Of a stretch of 43,969 nucleotides of DNA, positions 1 through 10,803 are shown one piece after another. A program made the translations under genes and the position numbers. The notes beneath the pieces are model-generated. The model saw nothing but the letters and a program-made list of their open reading frames with translations. It was not told where the DNA came from and made no database searches. The DNA lies in the NCBI GenBank assembly GCA_026398575.1, contig JAPLSP010000670.1, positions 1 through 43,969 on the forward strand. Reading direction: 5' to 3'. The stretch's first letter is position 1. Every line of letters begins with the position of its first letter. This DNA comes from Candidatus Sumerlaeota bacterium. Its GTDB lineage: Bacteria; Sumerlaeota; Sumerlaeia; JADFCT01.

Positions 1-196
1 TTAAGTTGTTGGACTCTGACAATGCGAATCAGAAATAGCTGTTTTAGCGACAAGAATGGCTTGATCTTGTTATTGTGGAGACAATTCATAGGTGCGCAGA
101 ATAATAAGCCATGACATAGAGTAAGGATCATTAATACTAGACCGCTGGTCGCTTGCCGACGGTGACAAATGGTTCGAGAAATTATCGTGTGCTGGC

Positions 197-429
197 TCAA
201 CGAGTCTTTTTGCCGTCCTCCAACAAACGAATTTTTGCACGAGCCACTGAAAATCCGGTTTCGCTTTCCGCTTTGGCTTTGGCTTTTAATTCCAGTATTC
301 GCCGTTGTGGACCGATTCGCTGCAATTCGCGCAATGCATAATCAATCAGATCGTTGCGGTTTTTTATTCCGGTGGATTTCATACATGCGCCAAGAGCGCA
401 TCATCTATAACGATGCTTGTTCGTAACAT
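197..429 (-). pseudogene. VapB-like antitoxin gene with a one-base frameshift
   Basis: From ATG at 429, preceded by GGAGG, the frame reads MLRTSIVIDDALLAHV and then meets TGA at 381-379. An overlapping ATG at 382 continues one frame over as MKSTGIKNRNDLIDYALREL and ends at 197 after 61 residues. Joined, the two pieces match the usual VapB shape: an N-terminal beta strand of the ribbon-helix-helix type, then the helix '(T/S)GIKNRNDLIDYAL'. Losing one base at about 381 explains the break. The ATGA overlap could allow the second part to be translated by reinitiation, but without the DNA-binding strand. No PIN toxin frame is visible in the next 196 bases downstream, so this looks like an orphan remnant. 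A sequencing error is the alternative. Confidence 0.68.
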
Positions 430-480
430 GCTCACATTGCCTCCTTTGCATGCAAGGAATCAGACTACAAAGCCGAGAAT

Positions 481-1521
481 CTATCGCGCGTTCATTCCCT
501 CATCCAACGCCGCCATGTAGTTTTCGACGGGCATGTAGTTGGTGAGCGAATTGCCAGTGCCGAGCGCCCAATAGCCGTCGGAAAAGCAGTCGGCGATGGC
601 GCGGCGGACGTAGGCGCGGATTTCGCTCTGGCTCTGGCGGCAGATAACATCCACGTCGAGTCCGCCCAGCGGCGTGACGCGCTTGCCGTATTGTTTCTTG
701 AATTCCGCGACGGGAAGGATCACGTCCTCGAAAGAGTGCTTCGCGTCAATGCGGCAATCCGCGATCAGGTCGTCATAGACTTTCTCAAGATTGCCGCATG
801 AATGAAGGATGAAAGGCTTGTTGCGCGCATGGGCCTCGGCGGCCATGCGCTTATAGATTGGGAAGACGTGTTCGCGCAGGACATCCGGGTGCAGGAAAGT
901 TGAAGTTTTGAAGCCCAGATCATCGCCCTGCCGCAGGGCGCCGATACAGTCCATTTCCGCCAACTGTCGGACGGCGCTGACGTGGAGCGCGCCGATCTTC
1001 TCGAAGAGCGCGCGGAACAGATCCGGCGCCGTCATCTGCGCCATCGCGAGCCCTTGGTATCCCATGAGCTTGGACGCCCATTCGAACGGCCCGGCGCAGA
1101 CGCCGCCGACGATCTTCGCGCCTTCCGGTAAATGCGCGGCAGCCTTTTCGAAATAGCGGAAATCAATGGGCGCCGAAACATCCGGCCACGGATACTTGTC
1201 AAAATCCTCCTGCGTGAAAATGATCGCCGACGCTTCGCTTTCAAGCGACAAGCCCTTGTGATTCGGCGCGCGCAAGGGCAAAGCGGGCGGAATTTCCATC
1301 GGGACGCAGTCGAAGCCCATCCCGATCCAGAAATCCACGTAGAGTTTGGGGAAAGCGGGATTGTCCCACGTGATTTCTTTTTCTTCGACGCCCATGCGCC
1401 GCGCGATGAATCCGCCGCTGGCGATGTGTTCATAAAAAGGCAAATGGCTGGGCCGCCCTTTGCGCCCAAGAACTTTCAGGAATTGCTCAAAATCCGGCTT
1501 GCGCTTTGCGATGAGATTCAT
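481..1521 (-). CDS. uroporphyrinogen decarboxylase (UroD/MtaA)-family protein
   Basis: This 346-residue protein has the length and pattern of the UroD/methylcobamide:CoM methyltransferase-like family found in environmental bacteria. Visible elements are the N-terminal 'RPSHLPFYEHIA', a middle 'GDDLGFKTSTFLHPDVLREH', 'FILHSCGNLEKVYDDLI' and a C-terminal 'GLDVDVICR'. The His-Ser-Cys-Gly segment resembles the zinc-ligand region of the methyltransferase branch rather than the haem-synthesis enzyme, so a methyl-transfer or demethylation role is more likely than haem synthesis; the substrate cannot be read. Start: ATG at 1521 preceded by GGAGAG. It lies 20 bases downstream of the alpha-mannosidase stop, so the two are probably cotranscribed and may act on a methylated glycan-derived compound, which is speculative. 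Confidence 0.8.
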   Translation of the reverse strand: MNLIAKRKPDFEQFLKVLGRKGRPSHLPFYEHIASGGFIARRMGVEEKEITWDNPAFPKLYVDFWIGMGFDCVPMEIPPALPLRAPNHKGLSLESEASAIIFTQEDFDKYPWPDVSAPIDFRYFEKAAAHLPEGAKIVGGVCAGPFEWASKLMGYQGLAMAQMTAPDLFRALFEKIGALHVSAVRQLAEMDCIGALRQGDDLGFKTSTFLHPDVLREHVFPIYKRMAAEAHARNKPFILHSCGNLEKVYDDLIADCRIDAKHSFEDVILPVAEFKKQYGKRVTPLGGLDVDVICRQSQSEIRAYVRRAIADCFSDGYWALGTGNSLTNYMPVENYMAALDEGMNAR

Positions 1522-1541
1522 GAATCGCTCTCCATTGACTT

Positions 1542-4844
<3,303 letters not shown>

Positions 4845-4878
4845 ATTTTAGAATCCCTGATCATTTGCATCAACGCCT

Positions 4879-5169
4879 TCAAACCGCATAATACGGCTTC
4901 ACAAAGCGAACTTGCACGCGTAAATCCGCTGAAAATTTTTCCTGGATTTTTTTCTCGACGTAGAATTTGGATGTGCGGGACGCGGCGGGACAGCCGCAAC
5001 ATGCTGCGCCCATGGTGATCCTCACCATGTCGCCGTCCAGCGCTTCAAAGGCGATGTCTCCGCCGTCTTCGCGGATCGCCGGGCGCAGCTGCTCTTCGAT
5101 AAACCGGCGAATTTGCTCCGGCAAATCCTGTTGGGGTTTGCGGTGGCGTGCTATTTTGTCTTTTGCCAT
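4879..5169 (-). CDS. NifU C-terminal (NFU) domain Fe-S cluster scaffold protein
   Basis: This 96-residue protein is a stand-alone NFU domain that would hold and pass on an Fe-S cluster in the cytoplasm. The core 'LRPAIREDGGDIAFEAL' is followed by 'GAACCGCPAAS', which carries the family's Cys-x-x-Cys pair (C57 and C60, with C58 extra). Start: ATG at 5169, with GGAG about 9 bases upstream; the frame remains open upstream but that part lies in the untranslated region and shows no homology. It is followed by the mannosidase after 34 bases. Co-transcription with glycosidases looks incidental. Fe-S supply fits the APS and sulfite reductases farther along the window. Confidence 0.92.
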   Translation of the reverse strand: MAKDKIARHRKPQQDLPEQIRRFIEEQLRPAIREDGGDIAFEALDGDMVRITMGAACCGCPAASRTSKFYVEKKIQEKFSADLRVQVRFVKPYYAV

Positions 5170-5245
5170 TGCTCGACTCCGCACAAAAAACGCGAAAATC
5201 ATGTATCTATGCGTATGCCTATCATGTGCCTCTGAAAAAAAACTC

Positions 5246-6295
5246 CTATTTTCCCGGAATCTCGCGCAAGACCAATTTCGATGGGTCAATAATCGCGTGT
5301 TTGATTCTCTGCCGCTTCCAGGTGTAGGTGACATGAACAAGGCCGTCGGAGGTTTGAATGATCGCAGGATAGGAATATTCGCCGGGCTCGGTCTCCAGCG
5401 CGAGCGCGGCTTTCCATGTTTTGCCATCCTCCGAGGCGGCAAGGTTGAGCGGGCTGCGGCCTTTGGGGGTGTGATTATAAATGACAAGATGGCGGCCATC
5501 GCGCAACGTTACGGCGTCAATCCCGGAGTTGGGATTAGGCAGCGCCGTGGCGGACATCTTGCCCCATGTCGCGCCGCCGTCGTTCGACCAAGCTTCTGTG
5601 ATTGCTCCCTGGCGGCTGCGGCAAAGAGCCTGGAGGCTGCCATCCTTATGGATGAGAATTGCCGGCTGGATCGCGCCGAATACTTTGCCGTCGTTGACCG
5701 GATCGGTCTTGCGCCACGTCTTGCCAAGGTCAGGGGTGATCTCGAAATGGATGCGCCAGCCCTTTTCCTTTTCTTCCGTGCTGGATGGGCAAATCAGATC
5801 GCCATTCGGGAGTAGGATGGGCTTGTCCTTTATCGGCCCCAGGATACCCTCCGGAAGGCGGCGTCCATCGGACCATGTTTTGCCGCCGTCATCGGAAGTC
5901 TTCAGCATTCCCCACCAACCGCCCGGACTCGGGCCGACTTTATAAAAGAGCAGCAGCGGTCCGCTCGTTGGCTGGAACAGGACCGGGTTCCAGCATGGAA
6001 GGCGTTTGCCTGGGGATTCGATGCCGTTGGCTGCTTCGAGCGGTTCGAGCCACTGCTCGCATTCGCATCGCGAGACCCAGATGCCGACATCGGGAAAGCC
6101 CTCGCGCGTGCCGCCGAACCATGCCGCCACCAGGCCGCCTTTCGATTCCGCAATCGTCGAAGCATGGCAAGACGGGAAGGGCGCTTTCTCGAAAATGAAT
6201 TCCGATTTGATGAGGCCGGGCTGTTCGGCGGACATGGCCGGAATTATTATCGTTCCAAAACTCAGGCAAAGGATTATCAACGAAGATGCGCGCAT
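5246..6295 (-). CDS. secreted sialidase / BNR-repeat exo-alpha-sialidase family protein
   Basis: This 349-residue protein has a Sec signal (MRASSLIILCL..., likely cut after AMSA) and a six-bladed sialidase propeller. Asp-box motifs are visible as 'SDDGGKTW', 'TPDLGKTW', 'SNDGGATW' and 'SEDGKTW'. N-terminal 'SCHASTIAE' and 'WFGGTREG' match the sialidase-like family common in PVC-type genomes. It probably cleaves or binds a sialic-acid-like or other glycan in the periplasm; substrate specificity cannot be read. Start: ATG at 6295 preceded by AGAGGAAA; an in-frame ATG at 6313 lacks such a site and would place charged residues before the signal peptide. It ends 76 bases before the NFU gene. Confidence 0.87.
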   Translation of the reverse strand: MRASSLIILCLSFGTIIIPAMSAEQPGLIKSEFIFEKAPFPSCHASTIAESKGGLVAAWFGGTREGFPDVGIWVSRCECEQWLEPLEAANGIESPGKRLPCWNPVLFQPTSGPLLLFYKVGPSPGGWWGMLKTSDDGGKTWSDGRRLPEGILGPIKDKPILLPNGDLICPSSTEEKEKGWRIHFEITPDLGKTWRKTDPVNDGKVFGAIQPAILIHKDGSLQALCRSRQGAITEAWSNDGGATWGKMSATALPNPNSGIDAVTLRDGRHLVIYNHTPKGRSPLNLAASEDGKTWKAALALETEPGEYSYPAIIQTSDGLVHVTYTWKRQRIKHAIIDPSKLVLREIPGK

Positions 6296-6362
6296 GGCAT
6301 TTTCCTCTGGCATGGAAACTCGTGAGAATTATATGTCTCCCTGTAGTTGTGAAAAGGAGCGT

Positions 6363-9350
6363 TTATTTTCCAGTCTTTGGCGTCGCGAGTTTGTTCTCGC
6401 ATTCGGTCAGGCTTTGCCACGCTTCCAGAATTAATTTGCGCGTGAGCGTGTCGAGCGGGGCGCCTTTGGCAGCCGCTGATTGCTGCGCTCCGGCAAGCGT
6501 ATTGGCCCGGCGGAGCATGTCCAGCGCCTCATCGTAACGACCGGTCATCAGCAATACGCGTCCCATCTTGGTCAGACCCCATAAATCCTGCGGCATGTTC
6601 TGAATGCGGAAATACAATTCGCGGAATTCGAGCATCCGGCTGATGCTTTTATCTTCGGGGCATATCGCGCGCGCGCGCAGGTAGCAGCGGGCCGCCTCTT
6701 CGATCTCCAGATTGCGATAGGCGCAGTGCCCTTCGAGGATTGCGCCGGCCGCCTCGCAGTATCGCTTGAGAAGGTCCGCCTGTTTGGGATCGCGGGCCCC
6801 CGCCCAGTTCTTCAGATAAGGAGTGATGTCGTTGCGATGCTTCCAGAGGCGGTTGAGATTATCCAACAGCGGCTTGTCGCCGATCCCATAGCGCGGCGCC
6901 TCGAATTCCACATAAGGCGTGTTTTCCGTATTGAGCCTGTCTCCGGCGAGGAACGCGTCCATCTGCCGCTGATCGGCGATGTAGCAGCTGAGCAGCTTGT
7001 AGGGATCGGCCAATCCGACCTCCGCAAGGTCGTTCGCGATCTTCGGGTCCGACAGGCGTTTTGCGATCTTGTCCACGTCAATCGCAAGCGGCTGCCGCGT
7101 TCCGATGAGCAGGATGTAATGCGTCGGCTCATTGTTCATGTACCAGACCGAAAAGTGCTCCGGGAAGACGCGGTAAAACGTGCGCAGGCACAGGCGGAAC
7201 GTTTCGTCCGACAGCCCTCCGAGTGGCATCCAGACGACGACCATGCCGCCGCTGGTGATATGGTCGGCGCATAGCTGGAAGTATTCGCGGTCGTAAAGGT
7301 TGGCATTGGATTTGTATTTCAGGTCCGTGCAGTCGGTGGCGATGATGTCATAGCGCTCGCGCGTGAATCTCAGGTAGCTGCGCGCGTCGTCCAGGATGAT
7401 GCCATAGCGCCCGCGCGCGTCCTCGCGGATGATGTATTGGCCTTTGCGATCGGGAGAGGCATAGCGGATGATGCCATGATTCGATGAGGTCAGGTCCGGC
7501 GCCGCCTTCAGCACGGTGTCGCAAATTTCGACGCAGTCCACGCGTTTCATGAAATCATAGAGGCAGTATGAATGCGACGCCCCGCCGCTGCCGAAGCCGA
7601 CCGTCAGCGCCGATTGAGGGTCGGGCAGAAAAAGAGTGGGGAAGTGAGCCAGGCTTTTCTGATCCGTCAGCAGGATCGGATCGGTGCCCGCCACTCCGAC
7701 GTTGTCCACATATATGGTCCGATGCCGCGTCACCTCGTTTTCAATGACGGAGACGGTGGCCAGGGCGCCTTCGCGATAGGAGATCATTTTTTCGTGCGGC
7801 GCGATTTCCTGAAAGGGAAGGCTGCTTGATGGAAAGCGCGTCAACACCAATGCGATGATGATGAGACTTGCGACCATCCAGACGCGGCGCGCTTTTTCAT
7901 CCGCGCGCGGATTCCAGATAATGAGCGCCGCTCCCATCGCGACGTTGAGCAGAGCGAGCGTCATGATCCCAGGGCCCAACCCGATCAGGGGGATGATGAC
8001 GAATCCTCCCAGGAACGATCCAACAATCGCGCCGAGCGTGTTCATAGCGTAGAGGCGCCCGAGCTGTCCGCCCACGCGCCGCACGTCGCCGACGTAGAGC
8101 CGCGCCGCCACGGGAAACGCCATGCCCATGAGCAGCGTGGGCAGGAAGATGCCGGCGAAGGATTGGAAGAAAATATTGATGACTGCGTTTTTCCACATCA
8201 CGCGGCCGGACTCGAGATTGGCGTAAGGAATGATCTCCATGCCGCGAGCCACATAGAGAATCACATAGAGCGACAGCGCTCCGCCCAAACCGATCAGAAT
8301 CTGAATCAGCCCATAGAGCCGCAGCGGATCGCGTTCGCGGTCCACAAACCGCGCCATGATTGCGCCGCCCAAAGCCAGCCCGATCAGAAAGACCGTCAGC
8401 ATCGCCGTGAAGGCGTAGGTTGTATTTTTCATCACGTCCATCGCAAAGACCAGCGCGCGCGACCAGAGCACCTGATAGGCAAGCGCCACTCCGCCCGAAA
8501 CCGCATAACTCCACAGCACCGCGCGGGGGACCCAGGAGGGATAGGGAGAGGAGAGAGGGGAGAGGGGAGAGGGAAGAGGGGGCTGGTTGTTTGTGGTGGA
8601 CATTGTGGACGAGGTGGACTGGGTGGACGAAGCTGGGCTTTCTTTGTTGGGGTCTTTGGGGTCCCTGCTGTCCTTGTTGTCCTTCTCTAGAATTCCGCTG
8701 AGCGCTATTGCCGTCAACCCCACCGCGATATTGAAGCATACCGCCAGCGTTTTGGTTTGGGACAGACCCATCTGCTCGATCAGGATGAAGCCGCTCAGAA
8801 AGCAACCGGCGACGGCGCCGAAAGTATTGAGCGAATACAGCAATCCGATCCGCGCGCCAATGGTCTCTTTTTGCCGGGCCAGATAGCGCGACAAAACCGG
8901 CAGCGTGGCGCCCATGATGGTGGTCGGGATGAGCAGCAGCGCGAAGATCAGACAGAAGCGAATCAAACTGAAGAGCAGAAAGTTAGCCTGCAAGCGGTCA
9001 TACATTGCCTGAAAAAGCGGATCGAGTCCGCCAATCATGTAAGGGAGGCAAAACGCCGCCACACCGATCAGAATTTCGAGGAAGCCATAGAGCCGGAAGG
9101 GATTGCGCCAGGAATCCGCGGCTCTCCCGAAGAGCCAGCTGCCGAGCGCCAGACCGCCCATGAACGCCGCCAGCACCGTGCTGACGGCATAGATCGTTGC
9201 TCCGAAGATATTGATGAGCTGCCGCGTCCAGAGCACTTCATAGATCAGCCCCGTCGCGCCGGTGATGAAAAACAATCCCGCGACGATCGCCAGCCGCGCC
9301 GCAGGAAGCGAAGGTTTATCGGACAAAGGTTCTTTGTCTTTTTCGATCAT
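6363..9350 (-). CDS. membrane-fused spermidine-synthase-like protein (MFS-like + SpdSyn + TPR-like tail)
   Basis: This 995-residue protein combines three parts. Residues about 20-220 and 280-505 are two halves of a many-helix membrane domain of the 'fused MFS/spermidine synthase' family. Residues about 520-770 form a Rossmann-type aminopropyltransferase-like domain with 'LTVGFGSGGASHSY' (SAM-site glycine loop), 'VDCVEIC', 'DDARSYL' and 'YDIIATDCTD'. Residues about 800-990 look like TPR helices. The reaction is uncertain: the usual spermidine synthase glycine-aspartate loop is altered. A polar linker at residues 222-272, between the membrane halves, is encoded by a 7-base array (8537-8585) next to a 9-base array (8587-8685), an insertion not expected in the family. 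No strong ribosome-binding site precedes ATG 9350. Confidence 0.82.
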   Translation of the reverse strand: MIEKDKEPLSDKPSLPAARLAIVAGLFFITGATGLIYEVLWTRQLINIFGATIYAVSTVLAAFMGGLALGSWLFGRAADSWRNPFRLYGFLEILIGVAAFCLPYMIGGLDPLFQAMYDRLQANFLLFSLIRFCLIFALLLIPTTIMGATLPVLSRYLARQKETIGARIGLLYSLNTFGAVAGCFLSGFILIEQMGLSQTKTLAVCFNIAVGLTAIALSGILEKDNKDSRDPKDPNKESPASSTQSTSSTMSTTNNQPPLPSPLSPLSSPYPSWVPRAVLWSYAVSGGVALAYQVLWSRALVFAMDVMKNTTYAFTAMLTVFLIGLALGGAIMARFVDRERDPLRLYGLIQILIGLGGALSLYVILYVARGMEIIPYANLESGRVMWKNAVINIFFQSFAGIFLPTLLMGMAFPVAARLYVGDVRRVGGQLGRLYAMNTLGAIVGSFLGGFVIIPLIGLGPGIMTLALLNVAMGAALIIWNPRADEKARRVWMVASLIIIALVLTRFPSSSLPFQEIAPHEKMISYREGALATVSVIENEVTRHRTIYVDNVGVAGTDPILLTDQKSLAHFPTLFLPDPQSALTVGFGSGGASHSYCLYDFMKRVDCVEICDTVLKAAPDLTSSNHGIIRYASPDRKGQYIIREDARGRYGIILDDARSYLRFTRERYDIIATDCTDLKYKSNANLYDREYFQLCADHITSGGMVVVWMPLGGLSDETFRLCLRTFYRVFPEHFSVWYMNNEPTHYILLIGTRQPLAIDVDKIAKRLSDPKIANDLAEVGLADPYKLLSCYIADQRQMDAFLAGDRLNTENTPYVEFEAPRYGIGDKPLLDNLNRLWKHRNDITPYLKNWAGARDPKQADLLKRYCEAAGAILEGHCAYRNLEIEEAARCYLRARAICPEDKSISRMLEFRELYFRIQNMPQDLWGLTKMGRVLLMTGRYDEALDMLRRANTLAGAQQSAAAKGAPLDTLTRKLILEAWQSLTECENKLATPKTGK
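8537..8585. repeat. 7-base purine array in SpeE-like gene
   Basis: Seven 7-base units of the GGGAGAG type. They abut the 9-base array at 8587-8685 and lie inside the coding frame, giving a Pro/Ser/Leu-rich stretch in the linker. Confidence 0.75.
8587..8685. repeat. 9-base array (GTGGACnnn, then nTGTCCTTG) in SpeE-like gene
   Basis: Eleven 9-base units in one phase. The first part uses GTGGAC cores (8596-8631), the second GTC(C/T)(T/C)TG cores (8650-8685). The first core recurs reversed in cysS, the second at 18120-18216. Confidence 0.82.
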
Positions 9351-9377
9351 TTTTCAGGCTAGCCCGATCCTGATCCA

Positions 9378-9417
9378 AATAAAAACGGGTATTGACGCGG
9401 CTTTGCGCCAATACCCA
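9378..9417 (-). terminator. rho-independent terminator after the TM2 gene
   Basis: On the minus strand a 12-bp stem (GGGTATTGGCGC with GCGTCAATACCC, one G-T pair) closes a 6-base loop and is followed by GTTTTTATTT. It lies 28 bases downstream of the TM2 stop and separates that gene from the SpeE-like gene. Confidence 0.85.
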
Positions 9418-9443
9418 GCGTCCTGAATCTTTCTGAAGGTCTT

Positions 9444-9662
9444 TTACCAGGTCTGGAGAACTTTCCCATCGCTATCCGTAAATGAGCCGGCAAGGATCAA
9501 GATGGAATCAATTGAAGCCCCAATAAGGCGCCCACCCATGGTCAAGAGCTGTGCAATTCCTGTGCCTGTTTTCCCGACATAAAACCGATGGACACCCAGG
9601 AAGCCCAAAAAGAAACAAAGCAAAAAAGCCACCTTCCTGTTCTTTTCGGATACTTCGGCCAT
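9444..9662 (-). CDS. TM2 domain-containing small membrane protein
   Basis: This 72-residue protein carries the TM2 signature: a first hydrophobic segment 'VAFLLCFFLGFLGVHRFYVGK' (quoted in part: FLGVHRFYVGK), then 'TGIAQLLTMGG' and a second membrane segment around 'IDSILILAG'. The GxHRFYxGK turn is typical. Function of the family in bacteria is not settled. It starts 30 bases after the bTHX stop, and a terminator follows, so the two form a small transcription unit. The nearest purine-rich ribosome-binding sequence (GAGGCG) is rather far from ATG 9662, so translation may depend on the upstream gene. Confidence 0.88.
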   Translation of the reverse strand: MAEVSEKNRKVAFLLCFFLGFLGVHRFYVGKTGTGIAQLLTMGGRLIGASIDSILILAGSFTDSDGKVLQTW

Positions 9663-9692
9663 TAGGTTTTTTCGCCTCGGTTATGGATTAAA

Positions 9693-9815
9693 TCACTTCT
9701 TTTCTTTCGCTTTCTTAGCTTGCGATAATTGATGCGGCGTTTTGCTGCTGCGCGTATTCCCGTAGCTGCGCCGGGCGATTTTTCCTCTTTTGGTTTTCTT
9801 GTCTCCTCTTCCCAT
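9693..9815 (-). CDS. 30S ribosomal protein bTHX (THX family), 40 residues
   Basis: Reading from ATG 9815 gives MGRGDKKTKRGKIARRSYGN followed by a lysine-rich tail, ending with TGA at 9693. The start 'MG(K/R)GDKKTKRGKI' and 'SYG' are diagnostic of bTHX, a very short basic protein that binds near the head of the small ribosomal subunit. A strong AAGGAGGA lies 5-6 bases upstream. The tail (HQLSQAKKAKEKK) is longer than in most members. The gene is easily missed because of its length. Confidence 0.9.
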   Translation of the reverse strand: MGRGDKKTKRGKIARRSYGNTRSSKTPHQLSQAKKAKEKK

Positions 9816-9830
9816 GGGGGCTCCTCCTTA

Positions 9831-9971
9831 ATGCGCGCACAGGCGCGGGGTCACTGGGAGCGCTGGCATCTCTGCCGGCGCCCCTTCTTCGCGCGCTCAA
9901 AGGCGCGGAACCACTGGGAGCGCTGGCATCCCTGCCGGCGCACCTTCTTCGTGCGCTCAAAGGCGCGGAAC
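9831..9971. repeat. 60-base tandem repeat, 2.3 copies
   Basis: A unit with 'AGGCGCGGAACCACTGGGAG' and 'CGCTGGCATC' repeats with an exact 60-base period (9831-9890, 9891-9950, partial from 9951). The copies differ at only a few positions. It fills most of the spacer between bTHX and the cytochrome b gene. Confidence 0.9.
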
Positions 9972-10040
9972 TTCGCTCTGTCGCTTCTTCTCCAAACCAT
10001 TGCGTTCGATTATCCGCGCTTTTCCGGCGGGATCAAGCGC

Positions 10041-10079
10041 AAATCATTATTCGAAATCATTATTCGAAATCATTATTCC
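10041..10079. repeat. 13-base tandem repeat, three copies
   Basis: AAATCATTATTCG occurs at 10041, 10054 and 10067 (last base changed in copy three). It spans the end of the cytochrome b gene, whose TAA stop at 10075-10073 lies within the third copy. Confidence 0.9.
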
Positions 10080-10792
10080 GTTTCTTGCCGCCGCTCCTTG
10101 TCTTCCATTTCCAGCGGATGCTCCTCTTCCATTTCATGGCGCGACATTTTTCCGTGCCACCAGAGCATTGTCCCCGGAAAACGCGAAGGCTTGAAGTGAA
10201 CGTTGTAGAAGTGCCAGATTAAGAGCGCAAGCGCGCACAGGATCGCTTCATCGGCGTGGATGTCGGCAGCGAGCTTATAAGGGAGCCAAGCGACGTATTG
10301 CGCCGCCCACTTGTCGAACCACAGGACCAGGCCGGTTCCGATCATGATGACGCAGCCCCAATAAACCGCCCAGTAGTCGAACTTCTCGAAATAGGTGTAG
10401 CGCCTGAACTTGGGGCGCTCCTTGCTCAGCCCGAGGAAGTAAAGCGAATTCTGGGTTACGTCCATGAAATCCTTCGGGTAGGGGAGCAGTTGAATGAATT
10501 CGCGCCGTCCCTCGCGCGAAAAGAGGGTGTAGAGCGTGTGATAGACGGAAACCCCGATGAGGACGACCGCGCCCCAGCGATGGAACAGGCGCATCATCTC
10601 GATGTAGTCGTTGAACTCTTGTTTCCACCAGATGTATTCCGGCCTGCCGACGCACCAGAGCGGAATGCCCGTCAGCATTAGGACGATGACGCTCACGAAC
10701 ATGAAGACATGTTGGACGCGCGCCTGCACGCTGAACCGCTCGATGAATTCCTGCGCCGCGGGCGCGGCGGATTTGGCTTCGGATGCGCTCAT
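10073..10792 (-). CDS. cytochrome b561/formate-dehydrogenase-gamma-like membrane subunit
   Basis: This 239-residue protein has four predicted membrane helices with histidines placed as haem ligands: 'VQHVFMFVSVIVLMLTG', 'LFHRWGAVVLIGVSVYH', 'YWAVYWGCVIMIGTGLVLW' and 'IHADEAILCALALLIWHFYN'. It belongs with dihaem cytochrome b subunits that exchange electrons between quinone and periplasmic cytochromes or dehydrogenases. Start: ATG 10792 with AGGTGAG upstream; the longer frame overlaps the previous gene. It begins 11 bases after the stop of the multihaem cytochrome c, so the two surely form one unit. The charged C-terminus (EEEHPLEMEDKERR) runs into the 13-base repeat. Confidence 0.88.
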   Translation of the reverse strand: MSASEAKSAAPAAQEFIERFSVQARVQHVFMFVSVIVLMLTGIPLWCVGRPEYIWWKQEFNDYIEMMRLFHRWGAVVLIGVSVYHTLYTLFSREGRREFIQLLPYPKDFMDVTQNSLYFLGLSKERPKFRRYTYFEKFDYWAVYWGCVIMIGTGLVLWFDKWAAQYVAWLPYKLAADIHADEAILCALALLIWHFYNVHFKPSRFPGTMLWWHGKMSRHEMEEEHPLEMEDKERRQETE

Positions 10793-10803
10793 GATTTTCT
10801 CAC

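Noticed and set aside
1..196. VapC partner downstream of the broken VapB
   Set aside because: No open frame in the minus direction shows a PIN start (hydrophobic strand with Asp) in the available 196 bases; the window edge limits the search.
5170..5499. Upstream extension of the NFU gene to 206 residues
   Set aside because: The extra N-terminal part overlaps the sialidase coding region on another frame, has no homology and lacks a ribosome-binding site. ATG 5169 has GGAG.
9831..9971. CRISPR array
   Set aside because: The 60-base units are contiguous with no unique spacers, and no cas genes are present.
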